Shown: positions 8,479 through 17,192, counted from the stretch's first letter. The stretch is DNA of 64,000 nucleotides from Rhodoplanes elegans (GCF_016653355.1 NZ_NHSK01000156.1:1-64000), one strand, 5' to 3'. Notes: generated by a model not told the origin, from the letters alone. A program made the numbers and translations.

Positions 8479-9379
8479 CCTAGCCACTCAGCGCGGCGGC
8501 GGCGCGCCGACCTCTATCCGCCCGCCCGACCTCAGGCAGTTCGACCGGTTCGCCGCGGCCGGTGATCGGCTGATCGCGCTGCACCTGCGGCTGCGGCAGG
8601 CCCGGATCGGCGGGCGAGCCGACTGGACATCGGCCGGCGAGATCGCCGGACTCGAGGCGCTCATCGCCGAGGCGACCGGTCCCGAGACCACCGCCATGGT
8701 CGACCAGCTTCGCCGCGACCGCGCCGCGTTCGATCCGCGCACCGCGTATGCCCGCGACGGCGCGCTGCGGGTCGAGACCGTCGCGGCGTCGGTGGCGATC
8801 CTGCTCGCCGCGTTCCCGTCCGGCCACGCCGACCCTGGGACGTTCGCCCGGATCTTGGTCGCCGAGGTCCACGCGATGGAGCCGACGGCGATCGAGCTGG
8901 AGACCGCGATGCGCGAGCTGCGGCGCGCACCGGAGCGGCGGTTCGTGCCGGCGATCGGCGAGGCCCTGGCCGCGATCGAGCGGGCGCGTGCGACGTGGCT
9001 CCGGCGGTTCGCCGCCGCGGACGCGATCGAGGGCGCCGTCGCCGATCTGCGGCAGGTGCTCGACCAGCGGCGCGTCATGTGGGCGGCGCAGCAGGCCGAG
9101 CAGGCGCGAGAATCCGAGCGCCGGAAGCCGGTCCAGCCCGGCGACCGGGTGAAGCACGTGCAGTGGGGGGGCATGGACTACGGCGTCGGCACGGCAGCCG
9201 AGCCCGGCCCCGAGGTGTCGACCTCTGAGGCGGCCGTGGACTTCGACGACTTCGGGTTTGTCGTCGTGCGGCGCCGAGAACTCCGGCGTCTGCTCCCGGA
9301 CGAGCGCGGCTACGTGCCGGCACCTAACGTCGCCGAGGCTGCGCAGAGCGCGGCCAGCGCCGAGGCCGCGCCGCCGTGA
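8468..9379 (+). CDS. Phage hypothetical protein
   Basis: 303 residues, mostly helical (residues 20-225), with a short beta-rich tail starting at VQPGDRVKHVQWGGMDYGVG that looks like an SH3-like or KOW-like barrel (GDRVKH...GVGTA...VDFDDFG). It starts 11 bp inside the end of the replication gene and ends at a GTGA overlap with the next gene. The location after the initiator suggests a replication-accessory role, but no helicase-loader or primase motif is present. I do not recognise the family. Confidence 0.6.
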   Translation: MGSDLATQRGGGAPTSIRPPDLRQFDRFAAAGDRLIALHLRLRQARIGGRADWTSAGEIAGLEALIAEATGPETTAMVDQLRRDRAAFDPRTAYARDGALRVETVAASVAILLAAFPSGHADPGTFARILVAEVHAMEPTAIELETAMRELRRAPERRFVPAIGEALAAIERARATWLRRFAAADAIEGAVADLRQVLDQRRVMWAAQQAEQARESERRKPVQPGDRVKHVQWGGMDYGVGTAAEPGPEVSTSEAAVDFDDFGFVVVRRRELRRLLPDERGYVPAPNVAEAAQSAASAEAAPP

Positions 9380-9654
9380 CGACGCCAGACCGCCACCCCG
9401 CTCAGTGCCCGCGGTGCCGTCACCGTGGCGCTGTTCCGTGCTCGGCGGCGCCCGACGCTTGGCTCCGCTGCTCGGGCTGCGGCGAGCGCATGCAGGTGCG
9501 CGACGTGATCACGGTCGAGACCCCGACCAGCGGCCGGCGCCGGAGCGCGAGGGCGACGCGCGAGGCCGCGGCCGCCGAGGTGCTGGCACGGCTGCGGGTG
9601 GGCGAGCTCGACGACGATGTGAGCGACCTGTGGGTCGAAGAGGCGGAGGGCTGA
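9376..9654 (+). CDS. Small zinc-ribbon protein
   Basis: 92 residues. Two Cys pairs (CPRCRH near residue 11 and CSGCGE near residue 32) form a zinc ribbon like those in transcription- or DNA-associated phage proteins; the rest is an acidic helical tail. GTG start overlapping the previous stop. Function unknown. Confidence 0.6.
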   Translation: MTTPDRHPAQCPRCRHRGAVPCSAAPDAWLRCSGCGERMQVRDVITVETPTSGRRRSARATREAAAAEVLARLRVGELDDDVSDLWVEEAEG

Positions 9655-9656
9655 TC

Positions 9657-9875
9657 GTGACGGACGAAACCACCACCATCACCGAGACCAGCGATCGCCC
9701 GAAGCGTGAGCACCGAGTCGCCCCGCCGCCGAGCGATCGGCTGGTGCTCGCGTGCTGCCCTGCGTGCGGTCATGTCGGCCCGGTCCGGGAGGCAGCCCTA
9801 TCGCGCTCGCCGCGGTGCTCGGCGTGCGGCTCGACCGCAGCGCCCGAGGTCGGGCGGCTGGCGGGGAAGGTTTGA
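9657..9875 (+). CDS. Small zinc-ribbon protein
   Basis: 72 residues with CPACGH and CSACGS Cys pairs about 20 residues apart, a second zinc ribbon directly after the first. The GTG start at 9657 is preceded by GGAGG (9644-9648), which picks it over the longer open frame. Function unknown; two adjacent ribbons suggest a nucleic-acid-binding or assembly role. Confidence 0.55.
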   Translation: MTDETTTITETSDRPKREHRVAPPPSDRLVLACCPACGHVGPVREAALSRSPRCSACGSTAAPEVGRLAGKV

Positions 9876-9981
9876 CCATGGCGAGGCTCGGCCGGACCCC
9901 GACCCCCATACCACCTCTCGTTAAGGTCGAGGCCGTTTCCCCCGGACCGTCGCTGTCCTCCGAAAATTCCGTCTGCCCAAA

Positions 9982-10524
9982 GTGACTTTTTTTGATCCGA
10001 TGACTCTCGCCGCCGCCCATCGCCTCCGCCGTCTCGCCGCCGCCCTGGCGGCCGGTGAGGCGTTGACGGCGGCCGATGCGGCGTGGCTCGCGGACAGGTT
10101 CGGCGCGTATCTGGACGGCGCCGCGGAAGGTGTGACGCTCGACGACGTGCTCGGCTTGGTGCCGGGTCGCGGTGGCGAGCACTGGTGGCGGACGGAACGC
10201 CGGGCACGCCGCGATGACGCGGTGCGCGCACTCGCCGGGCAGGTCGACGGGCCCGACTCACGCCGGGCGGAGCTGGTCGCGCGCCGGCTCACGCACTACG
10301 CGGCGACCGGCTGGCGGACCGATCGGCGGCTTTCGGAGCCGCCTGTCGACGGTGCCGCGGGGCGGGCCGAGATGTGGATCGCGGTCGCGATGAACGATGG
10401 CGAGCCGCTGTCGGTGCGCACCGTGCGGCGCATCCTCGAGGTCGCCGACGTCCCTGATCAGCTTGGCCACGAAACCCCCCCTTTTCGTGGCCAAGCGCCG
10501 CGCGCAGATTCCACGCACAGATGA
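9982..10524 (+). CDS. Phage hypothetical protein
   Basis: 180 residues from a GTG at 9982, or 174 from the ATG at 10000; neither has a good ribosome-binding site. Helical, Ala/Arg-rich, with WLADRFGAYLDGAAEG and EHWWRTERRARRDDAV segments. The last 60 bases include a 14-bp perfect inverted repeat that makes the C-terminal residues look incidental. It may take the place usually held by a small terminase subunit, but no diagnostic motif is visible. Confidence 0.5.
   Translation: MTFFDPMTLAAAHRLRRLAAALAAGEALTAADAAWLADRFGAYLDGAAEGVTLDDVLGLVPGRGGEHWWRTERRARRDDAVRALAGQVDGPDSRRAELVARRLTHYAATGWRTDRRLSEPPVDGAAGRAEMWIAVAMNDGEPLSVRTVRRILEVADVPDQLGHETPPFRGQAPRADSTHR
10461..10496 (+). promoter_or_regulatory. 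Strong stem-loop at end of early region
   Basis: Perfect 14-bp inverted repeat GCTTGGCCACGAAA / TTTCGTGGCCAAGC with an 8-base C-rich loop, inside the last codons of the gene ending at 10524 and 43 bp before the next start. There is no T run after it, so a simple intrinsic terminator is unlikely; an RNA processing or translational control element, or a protein-binding site, fits better. Confidence 0.55.
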
Positions 10525-10538
10525 CCTAGGAGGCGCTC

Positions 10539-11108
10539 ATGTCGGACGTGCTGAAGTGGATTCGCGATCCGGACGCGGTCGCCGCGGCGACGGCCGACCA
10601 GATCCGCGAGAAGGCGCAGGACGCGCAGGCCGCGAAGCGGGTGGCCGAGGATCAGATCGTCGAGCTCGGCCGGATGCGCGAGGCGCTGCTTCTCGACGCC
10701 GACGACGACAAGATCTTCGCCCTCGATCGCGAGATCCAGACGCACAGCCTGATGATCGAGCGGCTCGAGGTCGTTACGCCGCTGGTCGAGCAGGCGCTGG
10801 CGGCCCGGGTCGCGGCCGACGCGCTGGCGGCGCGGCGCAAGGCGCGGTTCGCCTACCTCGACGCGCTCGTCGCCTATGCGGCCGCATACGCCGAGTTCAC
10901 GGCGCACGGCCGGCGGATTCGCGATGCCTGGACCGCCTCCCAGCGTCATCTCGACGGCATCGACTCGCCGCCGATCGCGAGCGACGAGTTCGCCGCGCCG
11001 ATCCTCAACAGCAACATTGCGTGCCTGGAGGCCGAACTGGTCAAGGCCGAGCTGGCCGAGGCCAAGTCGTCCAAGCCGCCGAAGAAGCGGGAGAAGGCGA
11101 ATGCGTGA
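10539..11108 (+). CDS. Coiled-coil phage hypothetical protein
   Basis: 189 residues, almost entirely helical, with heptad-rich stretches from about 20 to 115 (KAQDAQAAKRVAEDQIVEL, then LVEQALAARVAADALAARR) and a basic C-terminus. The start has AGGAGG seven bases upstream. It opens the structural gene block; scaffold or coiled-coil assembly function is possible but not shown. Confidence 0.6.
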   Translation: MSDVLKWIRDPDAVAAATADQIREKAQDAQAAKRVAEDQIVELGRMREALLLDADDDKIFALDREIQTHSLMIERLEVVTPLVEQALAARVAADALAARRKARFAYLDALVAYAAAYAEFTAHGRRIRDAWTASQRHLDGIDSPPIASDEFAAPILNSNIACLEAELVKAELAEAKSSKPPKKREKANA

Positions 11109-11421
11109 CGTGACCGTGCGGCTCCGGCAGGACTGGTCGGGCCATGCCGCCGACGCCGTGATCGCCGTCGACCAGAGCACCGCCGATTCCCTGATCCGGC
11201 GCGGCGTCGCCATCCCGGCTACCTCGGCACCCCAGAGGCAGGGCCGGGGCGCGGCGCCCATGTTCCCGCCGGGTCGCCCGGTCCGGATGGTGCTCACGCA
11301 AGACTGGCAGGGCCGGGCCCGCGGCGAGGCGGTCGAGGTCGACGGCGCCGTTGCGGCGCTGCTGTTCCAGAGCGGTGCGGCGCGGCGCCCGACCGCAGAG
11401 GAGGCGACCCATGCAGCGTGA
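11101..11421 (+). CDS. Small phage protein with two tandem modules
   Basis: 106 residues made of two copies of one module: VRLRQDWSGHAADAVIAV...LIRRGVA and VRMVLTQDWQGRARGEAVEV...LFQSGAA. The next gene carries a third copy. The pattern (beta strand, D/A-W-x-G, G-x-x-V strand, helix ending G-x-A) suggests a compact barrel with a lid helix. It overlaps the previous gene by 8 bp and the next by 11 bp. Function unknown; a head decoration role is one possibility. Confidence 0.6.
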   Translation: MRDVTVRLRQDWSGHAADAVIAVDQSTADSLIRRGVAIPATSAPQRQGRGAAPMFPPGRPVRMVLTQDWQGRARGEAVEVDGAVAALLFQSGAARRPTAEEATHAA

Positions 11422-11611
11422 CGCGCGCGACAAGATGCTGCGGCCCGGCGAGGGCGGCGACGACAGGGTGCGGGTGTGTCTGCGCCGCGCTTGGCAAGGC
11501 TACGCGGCCGGATCTGTCGTCCCCGTCAGCAAGGCGGAGGCGAAGACGATGGTTGCCAGCGGCATCGCAGACACGGTTGGGGCAGGATCGACCGGATACG
11601 AGACGAAATGA
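11411..11611 (+). CDS. Small phage protein with one copy of the same module
   Basis: 66 residues; VRVCLRRAWQGYAAGSVVPV...MVASGIA repeats the module found twice in the preceding gene. It starts inside the end of that gene and its stop overlaps the prohead protease start (ATGA). Three copies across two genes point to recent local duplication. Confidence 0.6.
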   Translation: MQRDARDKMLRPGEGGDDRVRVCLRRAWQGYAAGSVVPVSKAEAKTMVASGIADTVGAGSTGYETK

Positions 11612-12393
11612 GCACCGAAGACAAAATCATCCGCAAGGCGTTCGCCGGAATCGGCGTCGCCGGCTCGATCGTCGACAAGAACGTGGGTGGCGATCAGCGC
11701 ACGTTCCGAGTGGTCGCGAGCGACGGTAACGTCGACCGTGACGGCGACCGGATCGAGCCGGGCGGCTGGCGGCTCGACGCCGCGCCGACGTGTTTTTTGT
11801 TCAGCCACGACCGCCGGGCCATCGTCGGCGCGGCGGAGAATCTGCGCGTGACGAACGGTCGGCTCGAGGCGGTATGCCGATTTGCTCCACCCGGGGCTTC
11901 CGTCCTCGCCGACGAGGTCTGCGCCCTGGTTCAGGCCGGCATCCTGAAATCGGTGTCGGTCGGCTTCCTTCCGATCAAGGCCGAGCCGATGCAGGGCGGT
12001 GGGTTCCGGATCATCGAAGCCGAGTTGATCGAGATCAGTTGGGTTTCCGCGCCGAGCAACCGCGGTGCCGGCGTGATCTCTTCGTCAGGAGGCAAGAGCG
12101 TGAACCTTTCCGACACGGAGCGCCGCCGCGCGCTGGCGCGTGCCACCGCCGCCCAGGCCGGCGCCGCGGCAACGCTGGCCGGCGCCGCGGCTCAAGCGAC
12201 GCTCGCCGCGACCCGACCCTACGCGCCGGCGAAGACCTATCACGACAAGCACGAGCTTCTGGCCGCCGCGCGAGACGCCGAGGCGGCGGCTCGCCGGACG
12301 CTCGACGGCACCGCGCACGCCCTGCCGATGCCGGCGCAGAGCCGCGGCGTGCGTCTGGTGCGGATGTCAGACGGGTCCGTCATCCTCCGGTGA
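11608..12393 (+). CDS. HK97-family prohead protease (peptidase family S78 / U35)
   Basis: 261 residues. Residues 1-155 carry the herpesvirus-assemblin-like protease fold: FRVVASDGNVDRDGDRIEPGG, the catalytic His in FLFSHD, the Ser in LKSVSVGF and the ELIEISWVSAPSN strand. The remaining 100 residues are an Ala-rich helical tail, as in proteases fused to scaffold-like extensions. In tailed phages this enzyme cleaves scaffold and major capsid protein during head maturation. Here no capsid gene follows, which is unusual because the two genes are nearly always adjacent. Confidence 0.88.
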   Translation: MSTEDKIIRKAFAGIGVAGSIVDKNVGGDQRTFRVVASDGNVDRDGDRIEPGGWRLDAAPTCFLFSHDRRAIVGAAENLRVTNGRLEAVCRFAPPGASVLADEVCALVQAGILKSVSVGFLPIKAEPMQGGGFRIIEAELIEISWVSAPSNRGAGVISSSGGKSVNLSDTERRRALARATAAQAGAAATLAGAAAQATLAATRPYAPAKTYHDKHELLAAARDAEAAARRTLDGTAHALPMPAQSRGVRLVRMSDGSVILR

Positions 12394-12484
12394 CGTGATG
12401 AGCCGCGGCCCGGGGTGAAGCGGCTCCGACAACGGCCCGGCGACGCGCGAGCGCCGCCGGCACCTCTCACCAGGATGGCGCCCA

Positions 12485-12871
12485 ATGCTGAGCCCGGTCG
12501 ACCTCGTGCGCACCCACCTTCTCGCCGACCCGGCCATCACGGCGGCGGTCGGCGGCCGCGTCTTTCATCTCGCCGTGCCGCAGGGCGCGCGGGTGCCGAA
12601 CCTGCTCGTGATCCCGGTCTCGGCCGATCCAGACGAGACGCTCGACCTCGACGGCGACCCGGTCGAGCATCGGGTGGTGGTGGCGGCACGAGCCGACACG
12701 GTGGCCGGCGCCAACGAGATCGGCCGCCTCGTGATAGCGCGGCTCGGCGGGTTCTCCGGCGAGGTCGACGGGCGCCGGGTGGAGCTGATCACGGTGACGG
12801 GCGACGATGGGGAGTGGGTCGACGAGCTGAAGCTGGCCGTGCGGCTGATCGACCTCGAGGTCGCGCTGTAG
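12485..12871 (+). CDS. DUF3168 tail-completion-like protein
   Basis: 128 residues of the DUF3168 (gp17-like) family, which caps or connects the tail in siphophages: LLADPAITAAVGGRVFHLAVP near the N-terminus and DDGEWVDELKLAVRLIDLEV at the end. It follows a 90-bp gap after the protease gene, the place where a major capsid gene would be expected. Confidence 0.75.
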   Translation: MLSPVDLVRTHLLADPAITAAVGGRVFHLAVPQGARVPNLLVIPVSADPDETLDLDGDPVEHRVVVAARADTVAGANEIGRLVIARLGGFSGEVDGRRVELITVTGDDGEWVDELKLAVRLIDLEVAL

Positions 12872-12880
12872 GAGGGCAAG

Positions 12881-13324
12881 GTGGAAGGTCTCGAAAAGTT
12901 CGCCCGCACGCTTCGGGCGCTGAGCGCGGAGAGCAAGGCCGCGCTGCAGGCCGAGACGACCAGGGCGGCCGCCGAGATGGTGACGCTGGCGCGGGCGCTG
13001 GTGCCGGTCAAGTCCGGCCGCCTGCGTGACAGCATCGTGGCGAGCAGCGGCCCGCCGCCAGCGCATGCGCAATTCGCGGGTGGTGGCCGGAGCGAGATCG
13101 CGACACATGTGACGAGCGGTAATACCGGAGCGCGTCACAGCGCGTTGGTCGAACACGGGACGAAGCCTCACACCGTCGACGGTAAGTTCAAGGGTGCGCG
13201 CCACCCCGGCAGTGAGCCGCACCCCTACTTCTTCCCGGCCTACCGGGCGCAGAAGCGGGCGTTTTCCCGCAGAATGAACAAGGCGATGCGCGCCGTTGCC
13301 CGCCGGCACGCCGAGGGCGGGTGA
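12881..13324 (+). CDS. HK97 gp10-like head-tail joining protein
   Basis: 147 residues. TLARALVPVKSGRLRDSIVAS, HSALVEHGTKPH and HPYFFPAYRAQKRAFSRRM are typical of the HK97-gp10 family, which joins neck and tail. A GTG start has AGGAGGG upstream. It overlaps the next frame by a GTGA junction. Confidence 0.82.
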   Translation: MEGLEKFARTLRALSAESKAALQAETTRAAAEMVTLARALVPVKSGRLRDSIVASSGPPPAHAQFAGGGRSEIATHVTSGNTGARHSALVEHGTKPHTVDGKFKGARHPGSEPHPYFFPAYRAQKRAFSRRMNKAMRAVARRHAEGG

Positions 13325-13326
13325 TC

Positions 13327-13584
13327 ATGTCGATTACGACGATCAATGAGATTGCGGCGCGGCTCGCCGAGTTCATGCTGGCGAACGTCGCCATGCCCGG
13401 CGAGGAGCGGGACGAGCGCTTGGCCGAGATGATCGCCTTCCTCGCGCCAGAGGATCAGGCCGCCGCGGTCGCCGAGGCCGAGGCGACGCTGAAGCGTCTG
13501 GCCGCCGACGCTGCGGCGCTCAACGACGCTGCCCTGACGGTGATCGCGATCGCGGGCAACCTGCCGACCGGGGCGAGGGAGTGA
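13327..13584 (+). CDS. Small phage hypothetical protein
   Basis: 85 residues, acidic and helical (GEERDERLAEMIAFLAPEDQ, then VAEAEATLKRLAADAA). A GTG at 13321 coupled to the previous stop is an alternative start. Unrecognised; sits among head-tail joining genes. Confidence 0.55.
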   Translation: MSITTINEIAARLAEFMLANVAMPGEERDERLAEMIAFLAPEDQAAAVAEAEATLKRLAADAAALNDAALTVIAIAGNLPTGARE

Positions 13585-13586
13585 CA

Positions 13587-14189
13587 ATGCCGACAGACCT
13601 CGAGGTGGTGTCGACCCTGCCGTGGCGCCTGCTCGACGCCGCGACGCTACGGGCCAACATGCGCCGATCCTCGGCGACCGAGGACGCGCTGCTCGACACC
13701 TTCATCGCCGCGGCCACGGCACAGGCCGAGAAGCGGACGAAGCTGTCGATCCTCGGCCGCACGCTGCGCCTGTTCCTGCCCGACTGGCCGCTCTCCTATG
13801 TTGAGCTCCCGGCGCCGCCGCTGCGGTACGATCCCGAGGACGGCCCCGAGTCCGCGGTAACCGTGAAGCATCGTGATCAGGACGGCGCTCTCGTCACCAC
13901 CGCGGCCGACGTGCTGCGGCTGGTGCGCGACGCACAGGTCTGGACGCTGGTTCCGGGGCTGACCATGCGGCCCGCGCTGCAGGACAGCCGCCGCGCCGTC
14001 CAGATCGAGTTCACGGTCGGCTATGCCAGCGCCGCCGACGTGCCGCCCGACGTCACCGACGCGATCGTTCTGCTCGCGTCTCACCGTGACGCGAACCGCG
14101 AGGCCGACCCGGCGAAGGTCGCCGGCAACGCCGACCATCTTCTGCGGCCGCACACCGTCGCGACCCGTTACACCCCGTCTTGGGCATAG
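13587..14189 (+). CDS. gp6-like head-tail connector protein
   Basis: 200 residues of the phage connector (gp6/gp15) family. The helical N-terminus SSATEDALLDTFIAAATAQAE is the typical DNA-packaging adaptor motif, followed by a beta-rich centre and VPPDVTDAIVLLASHRDANRE. The ATG at 13587 has GGGAG upstream; a GTG at 13581 is coupled to the previous gene. In complete phages it lies between capsid and gp10; here it comes after gp10 and DUF3168, an inverted order. Confidence 0.8.
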   Translation: MPTDLEVVSTLPWRLLDAATLRANMRRSSATEDALLDTFIAAATAQAEKRTKLSILGRTLRLFLPDWPLSYVELPAPPLRYDPEDGPESAVTVKHRDQDGALVTTAADVLRLVRDAQVWTLVPGLTMRPALQDSRRAVQIEFTVGYASAADVPPDVTDAIVLLASHRDANREADPAKVAGNADHLLRPHTVATRYTPSWA

Positions 14190-14196
14190 GTGAACC

Positions 14197-16182
14197 ATGG
14201 CCGAGGTTCAGATCGCGCGATTGGTCGCCAGTTTCGAGGCGAACTCGCGGAAGTTCGACAGCTCGATTCGCAAGATCGAGGCGGACAGCCGGCGCACCGC
14301 CGCGCTGCTCAAACAACACTTCGGCCCGAGCGCCCGGACGTTCGACGGGCTCGGCGCCTCGGCGCTGCGGGCCGATGCCGTGCTCACGCGGCTGCGACAG
14401 TCGTTGAACCAGAGCGCGGAACGCGGAATGGCGGCTGCCGCGGTGTTCCGCCGGCTGGCCGCGGCGGTCGGCGTGGCTCTCACGGTCCGCGAGGTCGTGC
14501 AGAGCGCGGACGCCTGGCAGCAATATGCAAACAAAATGGCCGGCGCCGGAGCACCCGCCGAGAAGGTCAACGACCAGCTCAACGAGCTGGTGGCCGTCGC
14601 GCTGCGCACCCGCACCGGGCTCGAGCCCGTCGTCGACCTCTTTTCCAAGCTGACGCTGGCGGCGGAGCAGTACGGCCTCAGCGCCGCACAAGCGACGCGG
14701 ATCACGGAGACCGTGTCGAAAGCGATGAAGGTGGGCGGCGCCTCGGTTGCCGAGCAGTCCTCGGCAATCCTGCAGTTGTCGCAGGCGATCGGTTCGGGCG
14801 TCCTGCAGGGTGACGAGCTGCGCTCGCTCCGCGAGAACGCGCCACTCCTGACGAAAGCGCTCGCCAAGGAACTCGGCGTTACGACCGGCAAGCTGAAGCA
14901 GCTCGGCGAAGAGGGCAAGCTGACCGGCGACGTGATTCTCCGGGCGATGCTGAAGGCGAGTTCCGAGATCGACGCCGCATTCGGGAAGACCGTCCCGACC
15001 GTGGCCGACGCCTTCACCAACGCAAAGACGGCATTCACCGCGCTGGTCGGCGAGTTCGACAAGGGCGCCGGGATCACGCGGCAGATCTCGGAAGCGCTCA
15101 CCGGCACCGGGGCCAAGATGGAGGAACTGAAGGCCGGGGCGCAGGGCTGGGGCGCCTACCTCGCGCAGGAAGCCGAGAACGCGCTGAAGAAGGTCAAGCC
15201 GCTCTATGATCTGCTCAACAAGCTCGGCGAGCTGACGCCGATCAGCATCGCGATCTCGACGTTGCGGGACAACACCAGCGAGGCCGAGCGCGGCAAGGCG
15301 ATGTTGCGGCGTGGGCTCGGCAAGCCGCTGGCGACCAAGCCGGAGGAAGTGGCGGCCTTCTACGACATGAGCGGCGCGCCGGGCGAGATCAAGAAGCCGC
15401 CGAAGGACACCAAGAAAATCGACGACGAGATAAAGTCGGTCGAGCGGCGCACCGCGGCCCTGCAGGTCGAAACGGAGGTGGTCGGCAAGTCGGTGCGAGA
15501 GGCCGAGCGGGCGCGGACCATCCACGAGCTTTTAGCCGAGGCGAAGAAGAACGAGATCCCGGTCAGCGACGAGCTGAGGGCCAAGATCGAGGCGGTCGGC
15601 ACCGCCTATGCCGAGCAGGCCGCCAAGCTCGACGAGGCCAGGAAGGCGCACGAGAAGCTGGAGGACGCGCAGCGCGAGATGGCGAGCGCCTCGGCCGAAT
15701 TCGCGAAAGGGTTCCTCTACGACATGCGCGCCGGGGTCAGCGCCACTGAAGCACTCGGCAATGCGCTGGAGCGGCTGGCCGAGCGCATGATGGATCGAAT
15801 GATCGATCAGACGTTCATGTCGCTGCTCGGCCCGACGAGCGCGGGCGGCGCCGGCGGAGGTGGCGCGGGCGGCGGGATCCTGTCGCTGATCACCACGCTG
15901 TTCAAGGGATTCGCGGGCGGCGGGCTGGTGCATGGGCCGGGCTCGTCCACGTCGGATTCGGTCCCGGCCCGGCTGAGCCGCGGCGAGTACGTCGTGAACG
16001 CTGCGGCGACGCGGCGGAGCCTGCCGCTGCTCGAGGCGATCAACAGCGGCGGCCGCCTGGCGGCGTTCGCCTCGGGCGGGCTGGTCGAGCCGCGGCGGCT
16101 CAGTCCGGGCCTCGCCGCTTTCGGTGAAACCTGCCTCACGGTCCAGCCGCCGAGGCGCTACACGATCGAGGTGACACGATGA
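14197..16182 (+). CDS. Tape measure protein
   Basis: 661 residues. Residues 80-290 match the tape-measure domain found near the N-terminus of siphophage tape measures (AGAPAEKVNDQLNELVAVAL, then LQGDELRSLRENAPLLTKAL). A long helical, Lys/Glu-rich centre includes coiled coils, and residues 550-585 are a Gly-rich hydrophobic stretch (GGAGGGGAGGGILSLITTLF). Near the C-terminus GGLVHGPGSSTSDSVPARLS is the segment common to many tape measures. The length implies a tail of only about 100 nm by the usual residue-to-length rule. No tail tube or chaperone frameshift gene precedes it. Confidence 0.88.
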   Translation: MAEVQIARLVASFEANSRKFDSSIRKIEADSRRTAALLKQHFGPSARTFDGLGASALRADAVLTRLRQSLNQSAERGMAAAAVFRRLAAAVGVALTVREVVQSADAWQQYANKMAGAGAPAEKVNDQLNELVAVALRTRTGLEPVVDLFSKLTLAAEQYGLSAAQATRITETVSKAMKVGGASVAEQSSAILQLSQAIGSGVLQGDELRSLRENAPLLTKALAKELGVTTGKLKQLGEEGKLTGDVILRAMLKASSEIDAAFGKTVPTVADAFTNAKTAFTALVGEFDKGAGITRQISEALTGTGAKMEELKAGAQGWGAYLAQEAENALKKVKPLYDLLNKLGELTPISIAISTLRDNTSEAERGKAMLRRGLGKPLATKPEEVAAFYDMSGAPGEIKKPPKDTKKIDDEIKSVERRTAALQVETEVVGKSVREAERARTIHELLAEAKKNEIPVSDELRAKIEAVGTAYAEQAAKLDEARKAHEKLEDAQREMASASAEFAKGFLYDMRAGVSATEALGNALERLAERMMDRMIDQTFMSLLGPTSAGGAGGGGAGGGILSLITTLFKGFAGGGLVHGPGSSTSDSVPARLSRGEYVVNAAATRRSLPLLEAINSGGRLAAFASGGLVEPRRLSPGLAAFGETCLTVQPPRRYTIEVTR

Positions 16183-16934
16183 GTGCAGCCATCATCAGCG
16201 CCGACCCGAGCGGCATCGTCGTTCATTCGGACGGCGCAACCTTCGACCCGCGCGACAGCTATCGCCTGCTCGCGCTTCATTCGAAGGTGGTCCGCCTCAC
16301 GCACGTTCCGGCGCTGCTGGTCGGGTTCGGGTGCGAGGGCTTCACCGAGACCATGGCGATGTGCCGGTCGCCGCTCTGGCGCGACTTCGACGACATGCTC
16401 GGCCGTCTCGCCGACGACGTCCACGCGACGCGCGCTTACCTTCGCGGGACGGTCCGCCGGGGCCGGCCTTGTAGCGCGCTCGTCGTCGCGGGTGGCTGGT
16501 CGGCCGCGCGCTCGGCGTTCGAGCTGTGGCAATGCCTGATCACGGATGAAGACGGCGACGCGGTGCCGGCGCTGGAGCGGCTCGGCGACTGCGTCGTCCT
16601 GCCGATGCCGTCCGACGAGGCCCTGACCGCGGCCGGGTTCCTGGTCGACGATCGGGTCGCCATCACGCCGGACCGGATCATCGATTTCTTCGAGGTGCAG
16701 CGGGCCGAGCCGGGGCGGTCCGTCACGATGAGCGACGACAGCGCGCCGGGGCACGTTGTCGGCGGCTTCGTCGAGTCGACGACGCTGACCATGGTGGACG
16801 GGCAGCCCCGGATCATCAGCACGATCGTGCACCGCTGGCCGGACATCATCGGGGAGCCGATCAGGCCCGGAGGGGGGCACGTGGATATCGCCGCCGGTGC
16901 CCGGACCGCAGCCGTCTCGCCCGCGCGGGACTGA
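16179..16934 (+). CDS. Phage protein, possibly Ntn-hydrolase-like
   Basis: 251 residues, overlapping the tape measure stop by ATGA. The N-terminal SAAIISADPSGIVVHSDGA, followed by a buried strand VPALLVGFGCEGF, resembles the start of proteasome-like Ntn hydrolases seen next to phage tail genes, but the catalytic N-terminal residue cannot be assigned. It is the last gene of the structural block; tail fibre or tip genes that would normally follow are absent. Confidence 0.55.
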   Translation: MSAAIISADPSGIVVHSDGATFDPRDSYRLLALHSKVVRLTHVPALLVGFGCEGFTETMAMCRSPLWRDFDDMLGRLADDVHATRAYLRGTVRRGRPCSALVVAGGWSAARSAFELWQCLITDEDGDAVPALERLGDCVVLPMPSDEALTAAGFLVDDRVAITPDRIIDFFEVQRAEPGRSVTMSDDSAPGHVVGGFVESTTLTMVDGQPRIISTIVHRWPDIIGEPIRPGGGHVDIAAGARTAAVSPARD

Positions 16935-17087
16935 ACCGATTTTTTTTCCGAGTAGTCGCCCCGACCGCGGACGAACCGGCGGGGCAGGGCGGCCGGGGCT
17001 CACGGGCTCCGGCCGCCGTCTCGCCCCCGGCTCGGCTCTGTTCGCTCGCCGGGGGCGAGCGCTGAGGCCGCGCCCGCGCGCGAGGAG

Positions 17088-17192
17088 CTACCCGCCCTTG
17101 TGCCAGTCGTCCGGCCACCGGTCTTCGAGGAAGATGATGATCGCGGCGACCACGGCCGGCCCGAGGATCAGCAGCCACCAGGAGGTCGCCAT
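17088..17192 (-). CDS. Very small single-span membrane protein
   Basis: 34 residues: MATSWWLLILGPAVVAAIII, then a charged tail FLEDRWPDDWHKGG. A single hydrophobic helix with an acidic/basic tail is typical of small holin-like or toxin-like membrane peptides. It begins 18 bp after the stop of the ribbon-helix-helix gene on the same strand, so the two form a little operon. Function is inferred from the hydrophobicity only. Confidence 0.5.
   Translation of the reverse strand: MATSWWLLILGPAVVAAIIIFLEDRWPDDWHKGG

Noticed and set aside
14053-15525. Minus-strand frame of 490 codons
   Set aside because: Antisense to the tape measure gene.
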